A stretch of 64,000 bases of DNA. Source: DASZIT01 sp035948855. Its GTDB lineage: Bacteria > Actinomycetota > Acidimicrobiia > Acidimicrobiales > RAAP-2. The DNA is taken from NCBI GenBank assembly GCA_035948855.1, contig DASZIT010000033.1:33567-97566 (forward strand), given 5' to 3'. The notes under the pieces were generated by a model. It saw only the letters and a list, made by a program, of their open reading frames with translations, had not been told where the DNA came from and searched no databases. Shown in pieces: positions 61,450-64,000 of this stretch. Both the position numbers and the translations under genes were made by a program. Position 1 is the first letter of the stretch. Every line of letters starts with the position of its first letter.

Positions 61450-61809
61450 GACATGACCCTACCCGGCTCGATTTGTTGACCGCTTGGTCGGCTACCCGGG
61501 TGAACGCCACCGGGCTCTGGGAGGTCGACCGACATCGGACGATCACGTTGACAATGCGTCTCACGCGCTGACCGCGAAGATGAACAAGATGTTTACGCAA
61601 CGGTCCTTGCCACAGTGGTCGCGACGTTGCGTGGAACGTTGAACGCGAGTTCATTTGTGGCGCAAGCAGGAATACAACGTGACGCGACCGGATATGACGA
61701 AATTCCGTCAGATAGCATCAATCGGTATTTCCGATATCCCAGGTCAGAGCCATAATGCATCCGAGTGTCCTTGTGTCATGTGGGCGGATGGACTAAAACG
61801 TACGTCGTT
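61450..61809. other. 360-nt intergenic region with several inverted repeats
   Basis: The left end holds the promoter of the minus-strand hydrolase. Further right the base composition is less GC-rich than elsewhere. A bulged stem pairs 61618-61629 with 61675-61688 (two 6-bp halves, 2-nt bulge). TGACG/CGTCA (61695-61699, 61706-61710) and ATCGG/CCGAT (61721-61725, 61731-61735) form hairpins, and GGATAT/ATATCC (61690-61695, 61734-61739) can close over them. TTGTGT (61771) and TAAAAC (61794) are a weak promoter for the NlpC gene. No c-di-AMP riboswitch consensus is recognisable. Confidence 0.5.
61456..61461 (-). promoter_or_regulatory. -10 element of leaderless dienelactone hydrolase operon
   Basis: TAGGGT on the minus strand, 6 nt before the ATG at 61449. 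Confidence 0.55.
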
Positions 61810-63009
61810 ATGACTCACGCCGAGCAGTACTCGACGTCCGAGCCAGGTGCCCCTCGACAGGTACGCACGAGATCCCGTGGGCGGATCGGTGCGTTGCTCG
61901 CACTGGCCGTCACAACCGGGATCACGTCACTGGTAGTGGTGCCCCCGCGCCTTGCATCGGCCGATCAAATCTCTGACGCCCAGGCTCAGGCCTCGGCGCT
62001 CACCGCCAAGATCGCCGCTGAACAACAGCAGATCCAGTCGTTGACCTCACAGTACGACACCGCCACTTACAAGGTGGGCCAGCTCAACACCCAGATCGCC
62101 GCGAGCCAGGCCCAGCTGGCCAAGGACCAGGCGGCAGTGAACAAGGACCAGGGCGAGCTCAAGACCCACGCGGTGGCCGACTACATGAGCAATGGCACCA
62201 GCAACCAGTTCACCCAGATGTTCACCGGTGACAACAATGCGGCCGGCATTCACAACGAGTACTCCGCGATTGCCTCGGGCAACGTGACCAACACCGTGGA
62301 CCAACTGCACACCGCGCAGACCCAGCTGAAGGCGCAACAGGATGCGCTGCAACAGCAACAGTCACAGGCCACTGCCGAAGCCAACGCCGCGTCTTCGGCC
62401 AAGAACCAGGCCACGCAACTGGCGGCCTCGGACGCCTCGGCGCTGGACGGCGTGAACGCCAACATCAAGAATCTGGTTGCCCAGCAGCAGGCGGCCGCCG
62501 CCGCCGCCGCCCAAGCTGCGGCAAATGCCAAGCTGGCTTCGGCGCAGGCCGCTGCCGCCTCAGCTCAGACGGCCGCATCCCGGTCAACCTCCAGCGGTGG
62601 TAGTGGCGGGGGTGGCGTGAGCGTTTCCTTCAGCCCACCACCTCCCACCTCTAGCGGCGCGGCTGGCGCGGTGCAGGCGGCCCAGGGCGAGATCGGTGTC
62701 CCCTACACGTGGGGCGGGTCGAGTCCCTCCACCGGGTTCGACTGCTCGGGTCTGGTGGAGTGGGCCTATGCCCAGGTCGGGATCAGCCTTCCCCACTATT
62801 CGGGGGCTCAGTACGACGACACCACCCACATCCCGTTGGGCGATATCGCTCCGGGTGACATCCTGTTCTACGGTCCCGGCGGCAGTGACCACGAGGCCAT
62901 GTACATCGGTGGCGGCGAGATGGTCGAGGCGCCCTACACCGGGGCGACGGTGACCGACAACCCGATCCGCACCGGTGACGGTTTCGTCGGAGTCGGCCGA
63001 GTCGGGTAG
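61810..63009 (+). CDS. Secreted NlpC/P60 (C40) peptidoglycan hydrolase
   Basis: 399 residues. An Arg-rich start and hydrophobic segment end near LASADQ, giving a signal peptide of about 51 residues. Residues about 52-260 are a long Gln/Ala-rich coiled coil, as in RipA/PcsB-like proteins. A Gly/Ser/Pro hinge follows, then the NlpC/P60 domain: YTWGGSSPSTGFDCSGLVEW with catalytic Cys312, GSDHEAMYIG with His361, and EAPYTGA. The enzyme cuts peptide stems in peptidoglycan during growth or division; the coiled coil probably controls access. I start at the ATG of 61810; 15 upstream codons lack signal-like features. Confidence 0.92.
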   Translation: MTHAEQYSTSEPGAPRQVRTRSRGRIGALLALAVTTGITSLVVVPPRLASADQISDAQAQASALTAKIAAEQQQIQSLTSQYDTATYKVGQLNTQIAASQAQLAKDQAAVNKDQGELKTHAVADYMSNGTSNQFTQMFTGDNNAAGIHNEYSAIASGNVTNTVDQLHTAQTQLKAQQDALQQQQSQATAEANAASSAKNQATQLAASDASALDGVNANIKNLVAQQQAAAAAAAQAAANAKLASAQAAAASAQTAASRSTSSGGSGGGGVSVSFSPPPPTSSGAAGAVQAAQGEIGVPYTWGGSSPSTGFDCSGLVEWAYAQVGISLPHYSGAQYDDTTHIPLGDIAPGDILFYGPGGSDHEAMYIGGGEMVEAPYTGATVTDNPIRTGDGFVGVGRVG

Positions 63010-63100
63010 CCGTCTGGTCACCGGCGGCAATCGCGCCGGCGGGGGCCAAGTTTCACCCCTCAGCGCGCCTCGCCCGGCCTCGGCCGGCCCGGCCATCCGC

Positions 63101-63898
63101 TCAGCCCTGATCGTGGGCCGTGAGCTCCTTCGGCGGCAGCTTCCCTTCCGCCCCCTCCGCCCGGGGCCCCGGCGGCCGGCCGAATCGGAACGACAGCGCC
63201 GGGCGTCCGGCCTGCACGACCATGGCTTGACCGGTCTCGTCGCCACATAGACAGCCGATCACCGCGTCGGCCACCGCTCTCGGGTCGATGATCGGAAACC
63301 CGCTGTCTTCCAGCAGCTGTCGAACATCGGCGATCAATGGCGTGTCCACCAATCCCGGGCAGACGGCGTTGACGGTGATGTGCTTCTCGGCCAACTGGGG
63401 GGCCAGCGCCCGCACCAGCCCCACCACCGCCGACTTGGTCAGCGCGTAGATCGGGTCGGGCGAGTAGCCGATGAGACCGGCCAGGGAGGCGGTGGCCACG
63501 ATCGCCCCGCCGCCTCGACTGGCCATGGCCGGCACCAGGGCCCGGATACCGAAGGTCACCCCGTCCAGGTTCACCCCGAGCGCCCGCCGGTACTGCGCGT
63601 CGGTCAGGGCGGTGATGTCGGCCTCCCCGGTGGTCACCCCGGCGTTGAGATGGGCGATGTCGATCCCCCCGAGTTGACCGGTCACCTCTTCGACGATGCC
63701 GGGCCACGCTTCCGACCGGCTGACGTCAGCCGGCACGGCCAGACCACCGATTTCGGCGGCGAGCCGGGCCGCCCCGGTGGCGTCCAGATCCACCACGGCC
63801 ACCGCGGCCCCGGACTCAGCCAACCGGGTGGCGGAGGCCAACCCAATGCCCGAAGCTCCCCCGGTGACCACGGCTACCTTGCCGGAAAGCGTTCCCAT
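63101..63898 (-). CDS. Short-chain dehydrogenase/reductase
   Basis: 265 residues. Cofactor motif TGGASGIG (12-19), an Asp after the second strand (VVDLDATG, NAD preference), LNAG, Ser in ATASLAGL, and YALTKSA in the active site. The C-terminus lacks the usual VDGG end and is instead Pro/Gly/Arg rich (RFGRPPGPRAEG), as in some cholesterol- or steroid-linked SDRs. A good GGGGGAGAG site precedes the ATG. The last 100 nt of the window after it show nothing recognisable. Confidence 0.88.
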   Translation of the reverse strand: MGTLSGKVAVVTGGASGIGLASATRLAESGAAVAVVDLDATGAARLAAEIGGLAVPADVSRSEAWPGIVEEVTGQLGGIDIAHLNAGVTTGEADITALTDAQYRRALGVNLDGVTFGIRALVPAMASRGGGAIVATASLAGLIGYSPDPIYALTKSAVVGLVRALAPQLAEKHITVNAVCPGLVDTPLIADVRQLLEDSGFPIIDPRAVADAVIGCLCGDETGQAMVVQAGRPALSFRFGRPPGPRAEGAEGKLPPKELTAHDQG

Positions 63899-64000
63899 CT
63901 CTCCCCCTCATCGGGACCGGAGGTCCCTCGTTCTGGCTGGCCGCTGGCTTGCGCATTCCCTGCTTCCGGCAGTCGGCTCAGGTCCCCAAACCCCATCCCC

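Noticed and set aside
61450..61809. A c-di-AMP (ydaO-type) riboswitch before the NlpC/P60 gene
   Set aside because: The gene type is right, but I cannot find the conserved purine-rich loops of that riboswitch; only generic inverted repeats are visible.

Overview
This 64 kb window is very GC-rich and almost fully coding. It most likely comes from the chromosome of an actinobacterium of the class Acidimicrobiia. Supporting markers are a secreted protein built from GYWLVASDGG-type propeller repeats, three DUF2510 membrane proteins, a mycothiol-dependent maleylpyruvate-isomerase-family protein, an SCO6745-family protein, a homodimeric AceE, and a Suf operon with an embedded Rieske protein. At least 16 genes also have a TAnnnT hexamer only 6-8 nt before the start codon, the signature of leaderless mRNAs. 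I see no rRNA, tRNA, CRISPR array, insertion sequence or prophage, so this looks like core metabolism. Taxonomy is inferred from gene content only.

Layout. 1-2.0 kb: two DUF2510 membrane proteins, the first cut by the window edge. 2.0-8.6 kb (minus): an overlapping operon lpd - E2 acyltransferase - fused LipB-LipA - M24 peptidase - SDR, which makes and uses protein-bound lipoate. 8.7-11.8 kb (minus): an ABC exporter, a DUF2203 protein and an HSD10-like SDR. 11.9-13.2 kb (minus): an alternative-oxidase-like gene broken by one base, then rnhA. 13.3-16.0 kb (plus): aceE, the pyruvate dehydrogenase E1 expected to work with the E2 and E3 above. 16-23.7 kb: a secreted GH43-like protein, an HhH-GPD repair protein coupled to thiE, an acyl-CoA dehydrogenase and an MBL hydrolase divergent around a palindrome, and a glycogen-debranching-type glycosidase.

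23.8-38.4 kb holds two Fe-S assembly loci. The first is sufC1-sufS-sufU (plus). The second is sufB - Cys-rich small protein ... sufD - Rieske - sufC2 (minus), interrupted by a plus-strand dienoyl-CoA isomerase-like gene. Between the loci lie an LCP cell-wall ligase, an acetate module (satP-acs) preceded by a perfect 17-bp inverted repeat, an SDR and a luciferase-like flavin oxidoreductase. 38.5-49.9 kb: oligopeptidase B, the propeller protein, a DUF4115-like membrane protein, an MBL - flavin reductase - RmlC - SDR run, an epoxide-hydrolase-like protein, mutY, a MaoC hydratase and a methyltransferase.

50-55 kb (plus) is the most unusual stretch. A methylsuccinyl-CoA-dehydrogenase-like flavoprotein is followed by a sphingosine-1-phosphate-lyase-like PLP enzyme, which is translationally coupled to a neutral-ceramidase-family protein whose nucleophile motif is degenerate. 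55-64 kb: small stress or thiol-linked proteins, an Erm/KsgA-like rRNA methyltransferase, a malyl-CoA-lyase-type CoA ester lyase, an SCO6745 protein, a dienelactone hydrolase - DUF885 pair, a secreted NlpC/P60 hydrolase after a 360-nt structured intergenic region, and a final SDR. The MaoC hydratase, Mcd-like dehydrogenase and Mcl-like lyase, with satP-acs, suggest acetate assimilation through an ethylmalonyl-CoA-type pathway, but no crotonyl-CoA carboxylase/reductase is in view.
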